Notes: generated by a model from the sequence alone, not told the origin. DNA of 64,000 nucleotides from a candidate division KSB1 bacterium (GCA_034506255.1 JAPDPX010000002.1:506971-570970), one strand, 5' to 3'; positions 37,902 to 48,470 are shown, counted from the first letter of the stretch. Numbers and translations are program-made.

Positions 37902-37989
37902 TTGATCGCGGTGTTTCGCCGGATCGCTTAACCGTCTGATGCTGTCAACAATGACTTCATCCCAACGTTCCCATCGGGAGGATTGATTC

Positions 37990-39180
37990 ATGGCAAAACA
38001 AAAGTTTGTGCGTACCAAGCCGCATGTGAATATCGGCACGATTGGTCATGTCGATCACGGCAAAACCACGCTGACGGCGGCTATCACACAGGCGCTCGAA
38101 AAGAAAGGTCTGGCGCAGTTCAAGAGCTACGATCAGATCGACAATGCACCCGAAGAAAAGGCACGTGGTATCACGATCAACACCGCGCATGTCGAATATG
38201 AAACCGAGAAGCGTCACTATGCCCACGTGGACTGCCCCGGCCATGCCGACTACGTCAAGAACATGATCACCGGTGCGGCCCAGATGGACGGTGCCATTCT
38301 GGTGGTGAGCGCCGCCGACGGCCCCATGCCACAAACCCGCGAGCACATCCTGCTGGCGCGCCAGGTCGGGGTGCCTTACATCGTTGTGTTCCTGAACAAG
38401 GTTGACATGGTCGATGATCCCGAACTGCTGGAGCTGGTCGAGCTGGAATTGCGCGACCTGCTCAAACAATATCAGTTCCCGGGTGACGAGATTCCGATCA
38501 TTCGTGGCAGCGCGCTGGAGGCACTGAGCCATCCCAATGACCCGGTCAAGAACAAGCCGTTGTACGATTTGATGGATGCGGTCGATCGTTATATTCCGAC
38601 GCCGGTTCGCGACGTTGACAAACCTTTCCTGATGCCGGTGGAAGACGTGTTCTCCATCACCGGTCGCGGCACGGTCGGCACCGGTCGTATCGAGCGTGGT
38701 CGCATCAAAGTCGGTGATGAAGTGGAAATCGTTGGTTTGGGTGCCAAGCGCAAATCCGTGGTGACCGGCATCGAGATGTTCCGCAAACTGCTCGATCAGG
38801 GAGAAGCCGGCGACAACGTCGGTTTGTTGCTGCGCGGCGTCGACAAGGAGGAGCTGGAACGCGGCATGGTCATCGCGGCGCCCGGGACGATCACCCCGCA
38901 CACCAAGTTCACGGCGGAGGTGTACGTGCTGAAGAAAGAAGAAGGCGGCCGCCACACGCCATTCTTCAACGGTTACCGTCCGCAGTTTTACTTCCGCACC
39001 ACCGATGTCACCGGCGTGGCGCATCTGCCGCCCGGCGTGGAGATGGTGATGCCCGGGGACAACATCACCATGGAAGTCGAGCTGATCACTCCCATTGCCA
39101 TGGATGAAGGCTTGCGCTTTGCCATCCGCGAAGGCGGCCGCACCATTGGTGCCGGCGCGGTGGCGAAGATCAAGGAGTAA
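37990..39180 (+). CDS. tuf: Elongation factor Tu
   Basis: 396 residues with a GGGAGGATTGATTC leader. P-loop [37 protein letters not shown] split by the normal switch [10 protein letters not shown], and C-terminal [13 protein letters not shown] are all intact. EF-Tu delivers aminoacyl-tRNA to the ribosome. Only this copy is seen in the window. Confidence 0.98.
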   Translation: MAKQKFVRTKPHVNIGTIGHVDHGKTTLTAAITQALEKKGLAQFKSYDQIDNAPEEKARGITINTAHVEYETEKRHYAHVDCPGHADYVKNMITGAAQMDGAILVVSAADGPMPQTREHILLARQVGVPYIVVFLNKVDMVDDPELLELVELELRDLLKQYQFPGDEIPIIRGSALEALSHPNDPVKNKPLYDLMDAVDRYIPTPVRDVDKPFLMPVEDVFSITGRGTVGTGRIERGRIKVGDEVEIVGLGAKRKSVVTGIEMFRKLLDQGEAGDNVGLLLRGVDKEELERGMVIAAPGTITPHTKFTAEVYVLKKEEGGRHTPFFNGYRPQFYFRTTDVTGVAHLPPGVEMVMPGDNITMEVELITPIAMDEGLRFAIREGGRTIGAGAVAKIKE

Positions 39181-39214
39181 TGGCAAGGCAGAAGGCGCGG
39201 CCCGCGTGCGAAAT

Positions 39215-39247
39215 GGGCATCGTGAAGCGAGCGATGCCCTTTGTTTT
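39215..39247 (+). terminator. Intrinsic terminator after tuf
   Basis: GGGCATCG pairs with CGATGCCC (39232-39239) around a 9-nt loop and is followed by TTTGTTTT. It lies 35 bp after the tuf stop and 65 bp before rpsJ, so it probably separates the str and S10 transcripts fully or partly. Confidence 0.7.
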
Positions 39248-39311
39248 GTTGGGAGGCCTGCGAAATTCCTGGTGACATGAATTGCAATTGTAACTTCGGA
39301 GTGAGTTCGTC

Positions 39312-39620
39312 GTGGTTGGACAAAAGATACGGATCAAGCTCAAGGCGCACGATCACCGGTTGATCGACAAATCGACCGACAAGATTATTCGAACGGCGAA
39401 GCAGACGGGCGCTGCCATTTCCGGCCCGATCCCTCTCCCGACGAAACGATCCATCTACACGGTGCTGCGCTCGCCCCACGTGGACAAGAAATCGCGCGAG
39501 CAATTCGAGACGCGCATCCACAAGCGTTTGATCGACATTCTCAATTCAAACGCCAAGACGGTGGACGCGTTGATGAAGCTGGAATTGCCCGCGGGCGTCG
39601 ATGTCGAGATCAAAGTCTGA
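39312..39620 (+). CDS. rpsJ: Ribosomal protein uS10
   Basis: A GTG start gives 102 residues. The sequence [16 protein letters not shown] and the C-terminal [19 protein letters not shown] are typical. uS10 is in the 30S head and is also NusE, the partner of NusB and NusG in antitermination. It is the first gene of the S10 operon. Confidence 0.96.
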   Translation: MVGQKIRIKLKAHDHRLIDKSTDKIIRTAKQTGAAISGPIPLPTKRSIYTVLRSPHVDKKSREQFETRIHKRLIDILNSNAKTVDALMKLELPAGVDVEIKV

Positions 39621-39677
39621 GGCCGCACCCCGTGCCGGATGTGACAAAGGATTGGATTCAAACTTGCAAGGGCGATT

Positions 39678-40298
39678 ATGACTGGCTTGATCGGTAGAAA
39701 GCTGGGGCAGTCCCGTATCTTCGATGAAAAGGGCAACAGCGTGCCGGTGACGGTGGTGCTGGCCGGACCGTGCTATGTCTCCGAGATCCGCACCCGCGAA
39801 AAACACGGCTACGAGTCGCTGCAGCTCGGCTTCGCAGAGAAACCCCAGAGGAAAATCAGGAAGGCGGAGGCCGGGCATTTCGCCAAGGCCGGTCTGCCGG
39901 TGTTGCAGCATGTGAGGGAATTTCGTGACTTCGACAACCTCGCCAGTTTCAAGCTGGGTGATGCGATCAAGGCCGATATTTTCAAGGTTGGCGATCTTGT
40001 CAAAGCCACCGGCACCAGCAAGGGCAAGGGCTTTCAGGGCGTCGTGAGGCGGCATCATTTCGGCGGCGGCCCGGTGACCCACGGACAGAGTGACCGCACA
40101 CGGGCACCAGGCTCGATGGGCGGCAGCTCCTTTCCCTCGCGCGTGTGGAAGGGCATGCGCATGGCTGGCCGCATGGGCGGGGAGCGTGTCACGGTGCGCA
40201 ATCTGCGCGTCATCAAAGTGGATGCAGAGAACAACATTCTGATGCTGCGGGGCAGTATTCCCGGTGCCAACAACAGTATCGTTATCCTCTCCAAGTGA
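39678..40298 (+). CDS. rplC: Ribosomal protein uL3
   Basis: 206 residues starting MTGLIGRKLGQSRIFDEKG. The core carries GTSKGKGFQGVVRRHHFGGGPVTHGQSDRTR in consecutive conserved blocks, including the long extension that reaches toward the peptidyl-transferase centre. It is an early assembly protein of the 50S subunit. Confidence 0.97.
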   Translation: MTGLIGRKLGQSRIFDEKGNSVPVTVVLAGPCYVSEIRTREKHGYESLQLGFAEKPQRKIRKAEAGHFAKAGLPVLQHVREFRDFDNLASFKLGDAIKADIFKVGDLVKATGTSKGKGFQGVVRRHHFGGGPVTHGQSDRTRAPGSMGGSSFPSRVWKGMRMAGRMGGERVTVRNLRVIKVDAENNILMLRGSIPGANNSIVILSK

Positions 40299-40305
40299 GA
40301 ATGAC

Positions 40306-40935
40306 ATGCAAGTCGAAGTCTATACAAAGGACGGCCAAAAATCGGGTCGCACCATCGATCTCCCCGATGAGATCTTCGGCATCGAGCCCAACCGGCACGT
40401 GATCTATCTCGCCGTGAAGGCGCAGCAGGCCAATCAGCGCCAGGGTACCCACAAGACCAAGACCCGCAGGGAGGTGAGCGGCGGTGGCAAGAAACCGTGG
40501 AAGCAAAAAGGCCGCGGCGTGGCGCGTGCCGGCTCCACGCGCTCGCCATTGTGGGTGGGAGGCGGCCGCGTGTTTGGCCCGCAGCCGAGGGACTACAGCC
40601 AGTCCCTCAATCAAAAAGTGAAGAAGCTGGCGCGCCGCTCCGCTTTGTCGCTCAAGGCGAAAGCCGGTGAGATGGTGGTGGTGGAGGATTTCACCGTTGC
40701 CAGTGGCAAGACGCGGGAAATGGCCGGTATTTTGAAAAATCTTGGAGCGGACAAGCTCAAAACGCTGCTGCTGATACCGCAGGCCGATCCGGCTTTGTTG
40801 CGCGCGAGTCGCAATCTCTACCGCCTGCGGCTGCAGCTCGGCTCGGATGTCTCCACTTTCGAGTTGCTCAATTGTCAGAAGTTGTTCATCCAGGAGAGCG
40901 CCGTGTCGCGGCTCGCGGGAGTGTTGCAGCCATGA
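40306..40935 (+). CDS. rplD: Ribosomal protein uL4
   Basis: The ATG at 40306 gives 209 residues; an upstream in-frame start would lie inside rplC. The exit-tunnel loop has QGTHKTKTRREVSGGGKKPW and the following KGRGVARAGSTRSP. In many bacteria L4 represses the S10 operon. The stop overlaps the rplW start (ATGA). Confidence 0.96.
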   Translation: MQVEVYTKDGQKSGRTIDLPDEIFGIEPNRHVIYLAVKAQQANQRQGTHKTKTRREVSGGGKKPWKQKGRGVARAGSTRSPLWVGGGRVFGPQPRDYSQSLNQKVKKLARRSALSLKAKAGEMVVVEDFTVASGKTREMAGILKNLGADKLKTLLLIPQADPALLRASRNLYRLRLQLGSDVSTFELLNCQKLFIQESAVSRLAGVLQP

Positions 40936-41240
40936 GAACCCCGGAAGAAATCTTGCGTCGGCCGTTGTTGACCGAGAAGAACTTGAAGCTGGCGGAGACC
41001 AGGAACAAATACGGCTTTGAAGTTTTGCCGGATGCCAACAAGTTCGAGATCAAACGCGCCGTGCAAAAGAAATTCAATGTCGAAGTCACCGCTGTTCATG
41101 TCGTCAGGGTCAAAGGCAAGAGCAAGCGCATGAACACCCGCCGCGGTGTCACTTCCGGCCGGCGCCGCAATTACAAGAAGGCAGTGGTGACGCTCAAGGC
41201 GGGCCAGAAGATCGATTTCTATGCGGGCCTGGCCGCCTGA
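40932..41240 (+). CDS. rplW: Ribosomal protein uL23
   Basis: 102 residues from the ATG that overlaps the rplD stop. Features are [13 protein letters not shown], the [21 protein letters not shown] block and [15 protein letters not shown]. uL23 borders the tunnel exit and docks trigger factor and SRP. Confidence 0.96.
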   Translation: MRTPEEILRRPLLTEKNLKLAETRNKYGFEVLPDANKFEIKRAVQKKFNVEVTAVHVVRVKGKSKRMNTRRGVTSGRRRNYKKAVVTLKAGQKIDFYAGLAA

Positions 41241-41292
41241 CGACAGCGCGGGACGGGCTCTGACACAGACCAGCGAGAGATCAGGATTTCAT

Positions 41293-42141
41293 ATGCCGAT
41301 AAAAACATTCCGACCGCTGACACCGAGTTTGCGGTATCGCACGGTGTCGACGTTTGAGGAAATTACCAAAACCAAGCCGGAGAAGTCCCTGCTCGAACCG
41401 CTGCGCAAATCGGGCGGACGCAACAATCTCGGCCGGATGACCAGCCGGCACCGCGGTGGCGGCCACAAACGCCTGTACCGCCGCATTGACTTCAAACGCG
41501 ACAAGGACGGCATTCCCGGCAAAATCGCCGCGATTGAATACGACCCCAACCGCTCGGCGCGCATCGCGCTGGTGCATTATGCGGACGGCGAGAAGCGCTA
41601 CATTCTCGCGCCCATTGGTTTGAATGTCGGTGATGTTGTCACGTCGGGTCCGAATGCGGAGATCCGGGTGGGCAACTGTCTGCCGTTGAGCCAGATTCCC
41701 CTGGGCCTGACGGTGCACAATGTGGAATTGCGCCAGGGGCGCGGCGGCCAGCTCGCACGCAGCGCCGGCAGTGCGGTTCAGCTCGTGGCGCGTGAAGGCA
41801 ACTATGCCCAGCTCAAATTGCCCTCCGGAGAGGTACGCATGGTGCGGGTGGAGAATCGCGCGACCATCGGCCAGGTGGGCAATACCGATCACGAAAACAT
41901 CAGTTGGGGCAAGGCCGGTCGTTCGCGCTGGCTGGGCTGGCGGCCGCGGGTGCGAGGCGTGGCGATGAATCCGGTGGATCATCCCATGGGGGGCGGTGAG
42001 GGCAAAAGCTCGGGTGGGCGCCATCCCTGCTCGCCCTGGGGCCAGAAGGCCAAGGGCTTGAAGACGCGTCGGCGCAAGAAAGCCTCGAGCAAATACATCA
42101 TCAAGTCACGCAAAGGTCTCAGTTTGAACAAGTCTCTCTAA
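41293..42141 (+). CDS. rplB: Ribosomal protein uL2
   Basis: The ATG at 41293 gives 282 residues starting [17 protein letters not shown]. Key blocks are [19 protein letters not shown], the [17 protein letters not shown] segment, and [22 protein letters not shown], which includes the conserved His near the peptidyl-transferase centre. uL2 is needed for subunit joining. In-frame codons upstream would overlap rplW. Confidence 0.97.
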   Translation: MPIKTFRPLTPSLRYRTVSTFEEITKTKPEKSLLEPLRKSGGRNNLGRMTSRHRGGGHKRLYRRIDFKRDKDGIPGKIAAIEYDPNRSARIALVHYADGEKRYILAPIGLNVGDVVTSGPNAEIRVGNCLPLSQIPLGLTVHNVELRQGRGGQLARSAGSAVQLVAREGNYAQLKLPSGEVRMVRVENRATIGQVGNTDHENISWGKAGRSRWLGWRPRVRGVAMNPVDHPMGGGEGKSSGGRHPCSPWGQKAKGLKTRRRKKASSKYIIKSRKGLSLNKSL

Positions 42142-42157
42142 GAGAGGTTGAACGCAC

Positions 42158-42463
42158 ATGCCGCGAAGTGTCAAAAAAGGCCCCTATGTCGACCCCAATT
42201 TGGCCAAGCGAATTGCGGAGATGAACAAGCGCAACGAGCGCAAGGTGGTCAAGACCTGGGCGCGCCGCTCGACGATCACCCCGGAGTTTGTCGGTCATAC
42301 CCTGGCCATTCACAATGGCAACAAGTTCATTCCGGTGTTCATCAGCGAAAACATGGTCGGCCACAAACTCGGCGAATTTGCGCCGACCCGCACCTTTCGC
42401 GGCCATGCCGGCAAATCGGCAACCGAGAAAACGACGAAAGTGAAAGCCGCACCAGCAGCCTAG
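42158..42463 (+). CDS. rpsS: Ribosomal protein uS19
   Basis: 101 residues, [19 protein letters not shown], with [19 protein letters not shown] and [16 protein letters not shown]. It pairs with S13 in the 30S head and bridges to the 50S subunit. The C-terminal tail is slightly longer than in E. coli. Confidence 0.97.
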   Translation: MPRSVKKGPYVDPNLAKRIAEMNKRNERKVVKTWARRSTITPEFVGHTLAIHNGNKFIPVFISENMVGHKLGEFAPTRTFRGHAGKSATEKTTKVKAAPAA

Positions 42464-42478
42464 GAGAACAGACGAGTC

Positions 42479-42844
42479 ATGGAAGCACGTGCCAAACTGC
42501 GCTACCTGCGCATGTCTCCACGCAAAGTCCGGCGGGTGATCAACCTTGTCCGCGGCAAGGGCGTCGAGGAGGCGCTCAATCTGTTGCATTTTACGCGCAA
42601 ACGGGCGGCCCTGCCAATTGAGAAAACGATTCGTTCCGCGGTGGCGAACTACATCAACGGCACGGCATCCAAGAAGGCTTCCACCGAGGATCTTTTTGTC
42701 AGGCGGGCGTTTGTTGACGGCGGCTTCACCATGAAGCGATTCCGTGCCGGTTCGATGGGGCGGGCCTCGCGCATTCGCAAACGGTCCTGCCACATCACCA
42801 TCGTGGTTTCAGACGGAGAACCGTTGGACAATCAAGCAAACTAG
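42479..42844 (+). CDS. rplV: Ribosomal protein uL22
   Basis: 121 residues with MSPRKVRRVINLVRGK near the N-terminus and the beta-hairpin tip MKRFRAGSMGRASRIRKR, which lines the exit tunnel at its constriction. The C-terminal HITIVVSDGE completes the fold. Confidence 0.97.
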   Translation: MEARAKLRYLRMSPRKVRRVINLVRGKGVEEALNLLHFTRKRAALPIEKTIRSAVANYINGTASKKASTEDLFVRRAFVDGGFTMKRFRAGSMGRASRIRKRSCHITIVVSDGEPLDNQAN

Positions 42845-42856
42845 CGAGGAGGTTTT

Positions 42857-43501
42857 TTGGGTCAGAAAACGAATCCCATTGGTTTGCGCCTGGGCATCGT
42901 GCGCGACTGGGAATCGAATTGGTTCGGCGGGCGGAACTTCCAGCACAAGCTCAAAGAGGATCTGCACCTGCGCCGCTATGTGCGCAGCCGGTTGCAGCGC
43001 GCGGGGGTCTCCACCATCCAGATCGAGCGGGATCCCTCGGACAAGCGCATCACGGTGACGATTCACACGGCGCGGCCGGGCATCGTGATCGGCCGCAAAG
43101 GCTCCGAGGTTGACAAGCTGAAGGAAGAACTGCAGCGCGTGACCAGGAAGGAAATTCAGCTCAACATCACCGAGATCAAACGCCCGGAGCTGGATGCCTA
43201 TCTGGTGGCGGAAAACATCGCACATCAGCTCGAAGCCAAGATCGCTTTCAAGCGCGCCATGAAAAAAGCCATCACCGGCACGATGCGCATGGGCGCGGAG
43301 GGCGTGCGCGTGTTGTGTTCCGGCCGGCTGGGCGGGGCGGAAATGGCGCGCACCGAGCAGTACAAAGAGGGCCGCATTCCGCTGCATACCCTGCGCGCGG
43401 ACATCGATTTCGCACGCGCCACCGCCAAGACGACTTACGGCACCATCGGCGTCAAGGTGTGGATTTGCCGCGGGGAAATCATCGGCGGCCGCCACGTGTG
43501 A
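42857..43501 (+). CDS. rpsC: Ribosomal protein uS3
   Basis: A TTG start behind GAGGAGG gives 214 residues, reading [18 protein letters not shown]. The KH domain with [18 protein letters not shown] and the C-terminal [11 protein letters not shown] are present. uS3 forms part of the mRNA entry helicase site. The rplV stop lies 12 bp upstream. Confidence 0.96.
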   Translation: MGQKTNPIGLRLGIVRDWESNWFGGRNFQHKLKEDLHLRRYVRSRLQRAGVSTIQIERDPSDKRITVTIHTARPGIVIGRKGSEVDKLKEELQRVTRKEIQLNITEIKRPELDAYLVAENIAHQLEAKIAFKRAMKKAITGTMRMGAEGVRVLCSGRLGGAEMARTEQYKEGRIPLHTLRADIDFARATAKTTYGTIGVKVWICRGEIIGGRHV

Positions 43502-43519
43502 GCAAGGAGACCACAGGCC

Positions 43520-43939
43520 ATGTTAATGCCGAAGAGAGTGAAATTTCGCAAGCAGCAGCGCGGCCGCATGAAGGGTACGGCGCAACGCGGCAATCACATC
43601 GCGTTTGGCGAGTTTGCCCTCAAAGCCCTGGAGCCGGCGTGGGTCACCGCGCGCCAGCTTGAAGCAAGCCGCGTCGCCATGACCCGGCATCTCAAGCGCG
43701 GCGGCAAGGTGTGGATTCGCGTGTTCCCGGACAAGCCGGTGACGGAAAAGCCCGCGGAGACCCGCATGGGCAAGGGCAAGGGCACGCCGGAATACTGGGT
43801 GGCGGTCATCAAACCCGGTCGCATTCTGTTCGAGATCGGCGGGGTGGCCAAAGAGGTGGCACAGGAGGCAATGCGGCTGGCAGCACACAAGCTTCCCATC
43901 AAAACCCGCTTTGTGAGTGCCAGCGATTTTGGCGAGTAA
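43520..43939 (+). CDS. rplP: Ribosomal protein uL16
   Basis: 139 residues, [19 protein letters not shown]; the ATG two codons later is an equally possible start. [18 protein letters not shown] block (here [20 protein letters not shown]) and [15 protein letters not shown] are conserved. uL16 binds near the A site and helps tRNA accommodation. Confidence 0.96.
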   Translation: MLMPKRVKFRKQQRGRMKGTAQRGNHIAFGEFALKALEPAWVTARQLEASRVAMTRHLKRGGKVWIRVFPDKPVTEKPAETRMGKGKGTPEYWVAVIKPGRILFEIGGVAKEVAQEAMRLAAHKLPIKTRFVSASDFGE

Positions 43940-43977
43940 GTTCCTGTTTATTTCCCAAACCAACAGGCCGCAGGCTC

Positions 43978-44196
43978 ATGAAAAGGTATGAGTTGAAAGA
44001 ATTGACGCCGGCAGACATGGAACGCCGGCTGAAGGATTTGATGGAAGAGTATCAAAACTTCCGCTTTCAGCATGCGACGCGGCAGCTCGACAATCCCATG
44101 CGGTTGCGCATGATTCGTCGGGATATTGCGCGCTTGCAGACGATTTTGCAGGAATACCGCACGGGCCGGCGTGTCCCGCGCGAGGCCACCCGATAA
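43978..44196 (+). CDS. rpmC: Ribosomal protein uL29
   Basis: 72 residues starting MKRYELKELTPADMERRL, with LRMIRRDIARLQTILQE in the second helix. It forms two antiparallel helices at the tunnel exit near L23. The start is the ATG at 43978, 38 bp after the rplP stop. Confidence 0.94.
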   Translation: MKRYELKELTPADMERRLKDLMEEYQNFRFQHATRQLDNPMRLRMIRRDIARLQTILQEYRTGRRVPREATR

Positions 44197-44208
44197 CCCC
44201 AGCAATCA

Positions 44209-44502
44209 ATGACGAGCCAGTTTATGGAAAATACCGCGACCGCTGCACCCACGCGAAACCGGCGCAAGACCCGGATCGGCAAGGTGATCAGCAACAAGAT
44301 GAACAAGAGCATAGTCGTCAGTGTCGAACGGCTGGTGCGGCATCCGCTTTACAAAAAGTATTTCAAACAAACCTCCAAGTTCATGGCGCATGATGAGGGC
44401 AACACCGCCGGTATCGGCGACACCGTCCTGATCATGGAGACGCGCCCGCTCAGCAAACGCAAGCGGTGGCGGCTGGTCGAAATTTTGGAGAAGGCCAAGT
44501 AA
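44209..44502 (+). CDS. rpsQ: Ribosomal protein uS17
   Basis: 97 residues from the ATG at 44209; the ATG at 44224 would give 92 and neither has a strong Shine-Dalgarno. The OB-fold core reads [19 protein letters not shown], then [19 protein letters not shown] and [16 protein letters not shown]. It binds 16S helix 11 early in assembly. Confidence 0.94.
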   Translation: MTSQFMENTATAAPTRNRRKTRIGKVISNKMNKSIVVSVERLVRHPLYKKYFKQTSKFMAHDEGNTAGIGDTVLIMETRPLSKRKRWRLVEILEKAK

Positions 44503-44608
44503 GGGCGCGGCGCCGCCAACAGACAGCGCAGGTTCGGCCGGAAACGAGAACGATGGCATCTTCCGCCGGTTGCTCGTGTTCCCGCCTCGCATCGACGGGA
44601 GTGGAATC

Positions 44609-44977
44609 ATGGTACAAGAATACACGCGACTCAACGTTGCCGACAACACCGGGGCCAAGAAAGTCATGTGCATCCGGGTGATGGGTGGCAGCAAGCGCCG
44701 CTACGGCTCGGTGGGTGACATTATTGTGGTCACCGTCAAATCGGCGGCGCCCGGCAGCACGATCAAGAAGGGTGACATCAGCCATGCCGTCATCGTGCGC
44801 ACCAAGCGTGAAGTCCGCCGCAAGGACGGCTCGTACATTCGCTTTGATGAGAATGCCGCGGTGCTGATCAACGAAGAGAAGGAGCCCAAAGGCACGCGCA
44901 TCTTCGGGCCGGTGGCGCGCGAGCTGCGCGACAAACAGTACATGAAGATCATTTCGCTGGCGCCGGAAGTGTTGTGA
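44609..44977 (+). CDS. rplN: Ribosomal protein uL14
   Basis: The ATG at 44609 gives the canonical 122 residues, [19 protein letters not shown]; an upstream in-frame ATG adds 13 unrelated residues. Conserved [20 protein letters not shown] and [20 protein letters not shown] are present. uL14 lies on the subunit interface (bridge B5/B8) and binds RsfS. Confidence 0.96.
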   Translation: MVQEYTRLNVADNTGAKKVMCIRVMGGSKRRYGSVGDIIVVTVKSAAPGSTIKKGDISHAVIVRTKREVRRKDGSYIRFDENAAVLINEEKEPKGTRIFGPVARELRDKQYMKIISLAPEVL

Positions 44978-45007
44978 GTGCCGGCGCGCGGCAAGAGGAA
45001 GGATCCC

Positions 45008-45349
45008 ATGAGAATTCGCAAAAATGACCTCGTGATGGTGATCAGCGGCGACCACCGCGGCCGGCAGGGCAGGGTCCTGAAAGTTTTCCCGGAAAAGCAG
45101 CGCGTGATCGTGGAGGGCATCAATCTGATCAAGCGGCATACCCGGCCCAGCCAGCGCAATCAGCAGGGTGGAATCATTGAAAAGGAAGCCCCCATCCACG
45201 TGTCGAATGTGATGTTGATCGACCCCAAGCTCGGGGTTCCGACGCGGATCGGTATTCAGACCATCAACCATTCCAGCAAGAACTCCCGGAATCGGGTGCG
45301 CGTGGCCAAGAAAAGTGGTGAGATCATTGTCGAAGCGAAGGTGAAGTGA
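45008..45349 (+). CDS. rplX: Ribosomal protein uL24
   Basis: 113 residues from the ATG at 45008 behind GAGGAAGGA. The KOW motif [20 protein letters not shown] and the [15 protein letters not shown] block are intact. uL24 is an assembly initiator at the tunnel exit. Its stop overlaps the rplE start (TGATG). Confidence 0.95.
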   Translation: MRIRKNDLVMVISGDHRGRQGRVLKVFPEKQRVIVEGINLIKRHTRPSQRNQQGGIIEKEAPIHVSNVMLIDPKLGVPTRIGIQTINHSSKNSRNRVRVAKKSGEIIVEAKVK

Positions 45350-46023
45350 TGGCAGAGAAGTCCAAAACCAGCACACCTGCGAAAGGCAAAGGCAAGGGCA
45401 AAGGCGAAGGCGCCGCCCCGGCCACGGTGGCTGAGAGCAAGGGCGGCAAACCGGTGCAGGAGAAGCTGCCGGCGGATTACGTTCCCGGGTTGCTGCTGAA
45501 ATACCGCCAGGAAATCGTGCCCGCGCTGCAGAAACGGTTCAACTATGCCAACCCGATGCAGGTGCCGCGCCTGGCAAAAATCACCATCAACATGGGAGTG
45601 GGGGACGCCGTCGATGATCAGAAATATCTCGATGCGGCCATGAGTGATCTGGAGATCATTGCCGGGCAAAAACCGATTGTGACCCGCGCCAAGAAGTCGA
45701 TCTCGAACTTCAAGCTGCGCCAGAACATGGCGATTGGCTGCATGGTGACCCTGCGGCGCTGGCGCATGTATGAGTTTCTGGAGCGCTTCATTTCGATAGC
45801 CGTGCCGCGCATCCGCGATTTTCGCGGGCTGCCCGACAAGGCCTTTGACGGCTTCGGCAACTATTCCATTGGGGTGAAGGAACAGATCATCTTCCCGGAA
45901 ATCAACTACGACAAAGTCACCAAGATTCGCGGCATGAACATCACGTTTGTGACGACCGCCAAGACGGACGAGGAAGCCTACGAGTTGTTGTCGGGTTTTG
46001 GCATGCCCTTCCGGCGGAAGTAG
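45349..46023 (+). CDS. rplE: Ribosomal protein uL5 with N-terminal basic extension
   Basis: The ATG overlapping the rplX stop gives 224 residues, about 45 more than the usual 179. The extra part is low-complexity and basic ([10 protein letters not shown], then Ala/Pro/Lys-rich). The regular fold starts near [17 protein letters not shown] and includes [25 protein letters not shown] and FPEINYDKV. uL5 binds 5S rRNA and contacts P-site tRNA. The extension starts right at the coupled start codon; there is no better internal start in front of the core. Confidence 0.95.
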   Translation: MAEKSKTSTPAKGKGKGKGEGAAPATVAESKGGKPVQEKLPADYVPGLLLKYRQEIVPALQKRFNYANPMQVPRLAKITINMGVGDAVDDQKYLDAAMSDLEIIAGQKPIVTRAKKSISNFKLRQNMAIGCMVTLRRWRMYEFLERFISIAVPRIRDFRGLPDKAFDGFGNYSIGVKEQIIFPEINYDKVTKIRGMNITFVTTAKTDEEAYELLSGFGMPFRRK

Positions 46024-46049
46024 CAAACTTTTATTGTTAGGGATTGAAC

Positions 46050-46235
46050 GTGGCGAAAAAGTCATTGCGGGCCAAACAACAACGGCCACCGAAATTTTCC
46101 ACTCGCCGGTACAACCGCTGCATGCAGTGCGGCCGGCCGCGCGCGTATCTGCGGCGTTTTGGTCTGTGCCGCATCTGTTTCCGCATGTTGTCCCTGGAGG
46201 GCAAGATCCCGGGCGTCACCAAGGCGAGTTGGTAA
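46050..46235 (+). CDS. rpsN: Ribosomal protein uS14, zinc-binding short form
   Basis: A GTG start gives 61 residues, the type Z length. [14 protein letters not shown] and LCRICFRML supply the four zinc cysteines. The long, zinc-free S14 type of enterobacteria is not present here. It lies in its standard place between rplE and rpsH. Confidence 0.95.
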   Translation: MAKKSLRAKQQRPPKFSTRRYNRCMQCGRPRAYLRRFGLCRICFRMLSLEGKIPGVTKASW

Positions 46236-46260
46236 AACATAAAGATTTGGGAGCCTCTTC

Positions 46261-46656
46261 ATGCAGACGGATCCGATTTCCGATTATCTCACGCGCATTC
46301 GCAATGCCGGCAAGGCCAGGCATCCCAAGGTGGACATCCCGGCCTCGCGCACCAAAATCAGCATCACCAGGATTTTGCAGCACTACGGCTACATCAAAGA
46401 TTATTTGATCATCGAGGACGGGAAACAGAACCTCATTCGCATCTACTTGAAGTATGACGAATACGAGCGCCATGTGATTCGCGGGTTGCGCCGGATCAGT
46501 GTTCCCGGCTTGCGCAAATATGTCGGGGTCAAAAATTTCCCGCGCGTGTTCAACAATTACGGCCTGGCCATTCTGTCGACCCCCAAGGGTGTCCTCACCG
46601 ATCGCGATGCCCGCAAGCTGCATGTCGGTGGCGAAGTCTTGTGTTACGTGTGGTAA
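46261..46656 (+). CDS. rpsH: Ribosomal protein uS8
   Basis: 131 residues, MQTDPISDYLTRIRNAGKA, with SRTKISITRILQHYGYI and the C-terminal ILSTPKGVLTDRDARKLHVGG. uS8 binds 16S helix 21 and in E. coli represses the spc operon. Confidence 0.97.
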   Translation: MQTDPISDYLTRIRNAGKARHPKVDIPASRTKISITRILQHYGYIKDYLIIEDGKQNLIRIYLKYDEYERHVIRGLRRISVPGLRKYVGVKNFPRVFNNYGLAILSTPKGVLTDRDARKLHVGGEVLCYVW

Positions 46657-46680
46657 GAAAAATTTGAGAAGGAATCATCC

Positions 46681-47217
46681 GTGTCGCGCGTAGGCAAAAA
46701 AGCGATTCCGATACCCGGCGGTGTCCAGGTGTCGGTGGACGGCGCTGCCGTCAAAGTGAAGGGGCCGAAAGGCGAGCTGACCTGCACGGTTCATCCTCAA
46801 ATGGGCGTGCACGTCGAGGAGGGGACGGTGAGCGTAACCCGCCCCAATGATGAGAAATCATTCAAAGCACTGCACGGCCTGTATCGCGCCCTGATCAACA
46901 ACATGATTCTGGGGGTGACCAGGGGTTTCGAAAAGAAACTCGAAATTGTCGGTGTCGGATACCGTGCAGAAATGAAAAGCAAGCGGCTGCTGTTGCAGCT
47001 CGGCTATGGCCATGCCCTTGCCTTTCAACCGCCCGAGGGCATCGCGATCACCTGCGAGTCGCCGACCAGCATCAAGGTCAGCGGCATTGACAAAGGTTTG
47101 GTGGGCCAGGTGGCCGCCAAGATTCGATCGTTCAAACCACCGGAGCCCTACAAGGGCAAAGGAATCAAATATAGCGACGAAGTGGTGCGTCGCAAAGCCG
47201 GCAAGACAGCAGCCTAG
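46681..47217 (+). CDS. rplF: Ribosomal protein uL6
   Basis: A GTG start gives 178 residues, VSRVGKKAIPIPGGVQV. Both repeats and the C-terminal KIRSFKPPEPYKGKGIKY block are present. uL6 is near the sarcin-ricin loop and factor-binding site. Confidence 0.97.
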   Translation: MSRVGKKAIPIPGGVQVSVDGAAVKVKGPKGELTCTVHPQMGVHVEEGTVSVTRPNDEKSFKALHGLYRALINNMILGVTRGFEKKLEIVGVGYRAEMKSKRLLLQLGYGHALAFQPPEGIAITCESPTSIKVSGIDKGLVGQVAAKIRSFKPPEPYKGKGIKYSDEVVRRKAGKTAA

Positions 47218-47323
47218 GTGAAGGTGCCGTCTCCGCCTTGGCGGGCGGGGGGCGAAGGCGGATCATCAAGCCGGCCCCTGTGACAACGCAACAATGCATG
47301 GTCTATTTATTCTGGGAGAGGTT

Positions 47324-47704
47324 ATGGGATTCAAGCGCATTGCACCCCGTGTGCGGCGGGACAAAAAGAAGAAATCATTCCGCTTCCGCAAGAAGATTGT
47401 TGGCACACCCGGTCGCCCGCGTCTGGTGGTTTTTCGCAGCCTGAAAAACATCTATGCGCAGTTGATTGATGACAGCGCCAAGAAGACGCTGACGACCGTC
47501 TCGACGGTCAGCAAGGATATTCGGGAGGAGATCAAGAAAGCCGAGACGAAAGTCCAGGCCGCCAACATCGTCGGCCGCGCGCTGGCGCTCAAGGCCCTAT
47601 CCATGAACATCAAAAGCGTTGTGTTTGACCGCAGCGGCTATGTTTACCACGGTCGCGTGAAGGCGCTTGCCGATGGCGCCCGGCAGGGCGGTCTGCACTT
47701 CTAA
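47324..47704 (+). CDS. rplR: Ribosomal protein uL18
   Basis: The ATG at 47324 with GGGAGAGG upstream gives 126 residues; upstream in-frame codons add a non-conserved extension. Conserved [20 protein letters not shown] and [20 protein letters not shown] are seen. uL18 binds 5S rRNA with L5. The 106-bp gap after rplF is the longest in the spc operon and GC-rich; no promoter is obvious in it. Confidence 0.95.
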   Translation: MGFKRIAPRVRRDKKKKSFRFRKKIVGTPGRPRLVVFRSLKNIYAQLIDDSAKKTLTTVSTVSKDIREEIKKAETKVQAANIVGRALALKALSMNIKSVVFDRSGYVYHGRVKALADGARQGGLHF

Positions 47705-47713
47705 CGGAGAGCC

Positions 47714-48256
47714 ATGGTACGCAAAGAGAAAATCAGCTCGGGTGAACTGGAACTGAAGGAGTATGTCGTCGCGGTGAATCGCACCGCCAAAGTGGTGAAG
47801 GGCGGCCGCCGTTTTGGTTTCAATGCGATCGTCGTGGTGGGCGACGGCAAGGGGCATGTCGGCTGCGGCCTGGGCAAAGCCAAGGAAGTCACCGATGCCA
47901 TCGCCAAGGGCGCCGAGGATGCCAAGAAGAATTTGGTGCGGGTGCCGGTGCTCAAGGGCACGCTGCCGCACGAAACGCAGGGCAAGTTTGGCGCGGGAAA
48001 AGTCTTTTTGAAGCCCGCGTCACCAGGCACCGGAGTGATTGCCGGCGGGGCGGTGCGTTCCATCATGGAGGCCGCCGGCATTCAGGACGTGCTGACCAAA
48101 TCGCTGGGGTCGGCCAACCCGCATAATGTTGTGAAAGCCACCATGCGCGCCTTGAGCAACATCATGGATGCCAGCGAGGTGGCGCGCCGGCGCGGTATGA
48201 TCGTACGCGAGATGTTCACCCGTACGATGATTGAAGACAGTGAAGTGAGGCCATGA
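47714..48256 (+). CDS. rpsE: Ribosomal protein uS5
   Basis: 180 residues with GGAGAGCC before the ATG. The dsRNA-binding-like domain has [19 protein letters not shown] and [13 protein letters not shown]; the C-terminal part has [13 protein letters not shown]. uS5 lies at the mRNA entry with S3 and S4. Its stop overlaps the rpmD start. Confidence 0.97.
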   Translation: MVRKEKISSGELELKEYVVAVNRTAKVVKGGRRFGFNAIVVVGDGKGHVGCGLGKAKEVTDAIAKGAEDAKKNLVRVPVLKGTLPHETQGKFGAGKVFLKPASPGTGVIAGGAVRSIMEAAGIQDVLTKSLGSANPHNVVKATMRALSNIMDASEVARRRGMIVREMFTRTMIEDSEVRP

Positions 48257-48441
48257 GCACAGAGAAGAAATTGAAGATCACCCAGGTGCGCAGCGTCATC
48301 GGCCATCTGCAGAAGCAAAAGCTCACCATGAAGGCTTTGGGCCTGCGGCGCATTCGGCAAAGCGTGGTGCACCGTGACACCCCGCAGATTCGCGGCATGC
48401 TGGCCAAAGTGAGGCACCTGGTAACGGTTGAACAAATTTAA
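48253..48441 (+). CDS. rpmD: Ribosomal protein uL30
   Basis: 62 residues, [18 protein letters not shown] then [15 protein letters not shown] and the C-terminal [10 protein letters not shown]. Not all bacteria encode L30; here it is present in the usual place, coupled to rpsE by an ATGA overlap. Confidence 0.95.
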   Translation: MSTEKKLKITQVRSVIGHLQKQKLTMKALGLRRIRQSVVHRDTPQIRGMLAKVRHLVTVEQI

Positions 48442-48470
48442 GCACACTTTTTAAAGCGGAATCGGCAGTC

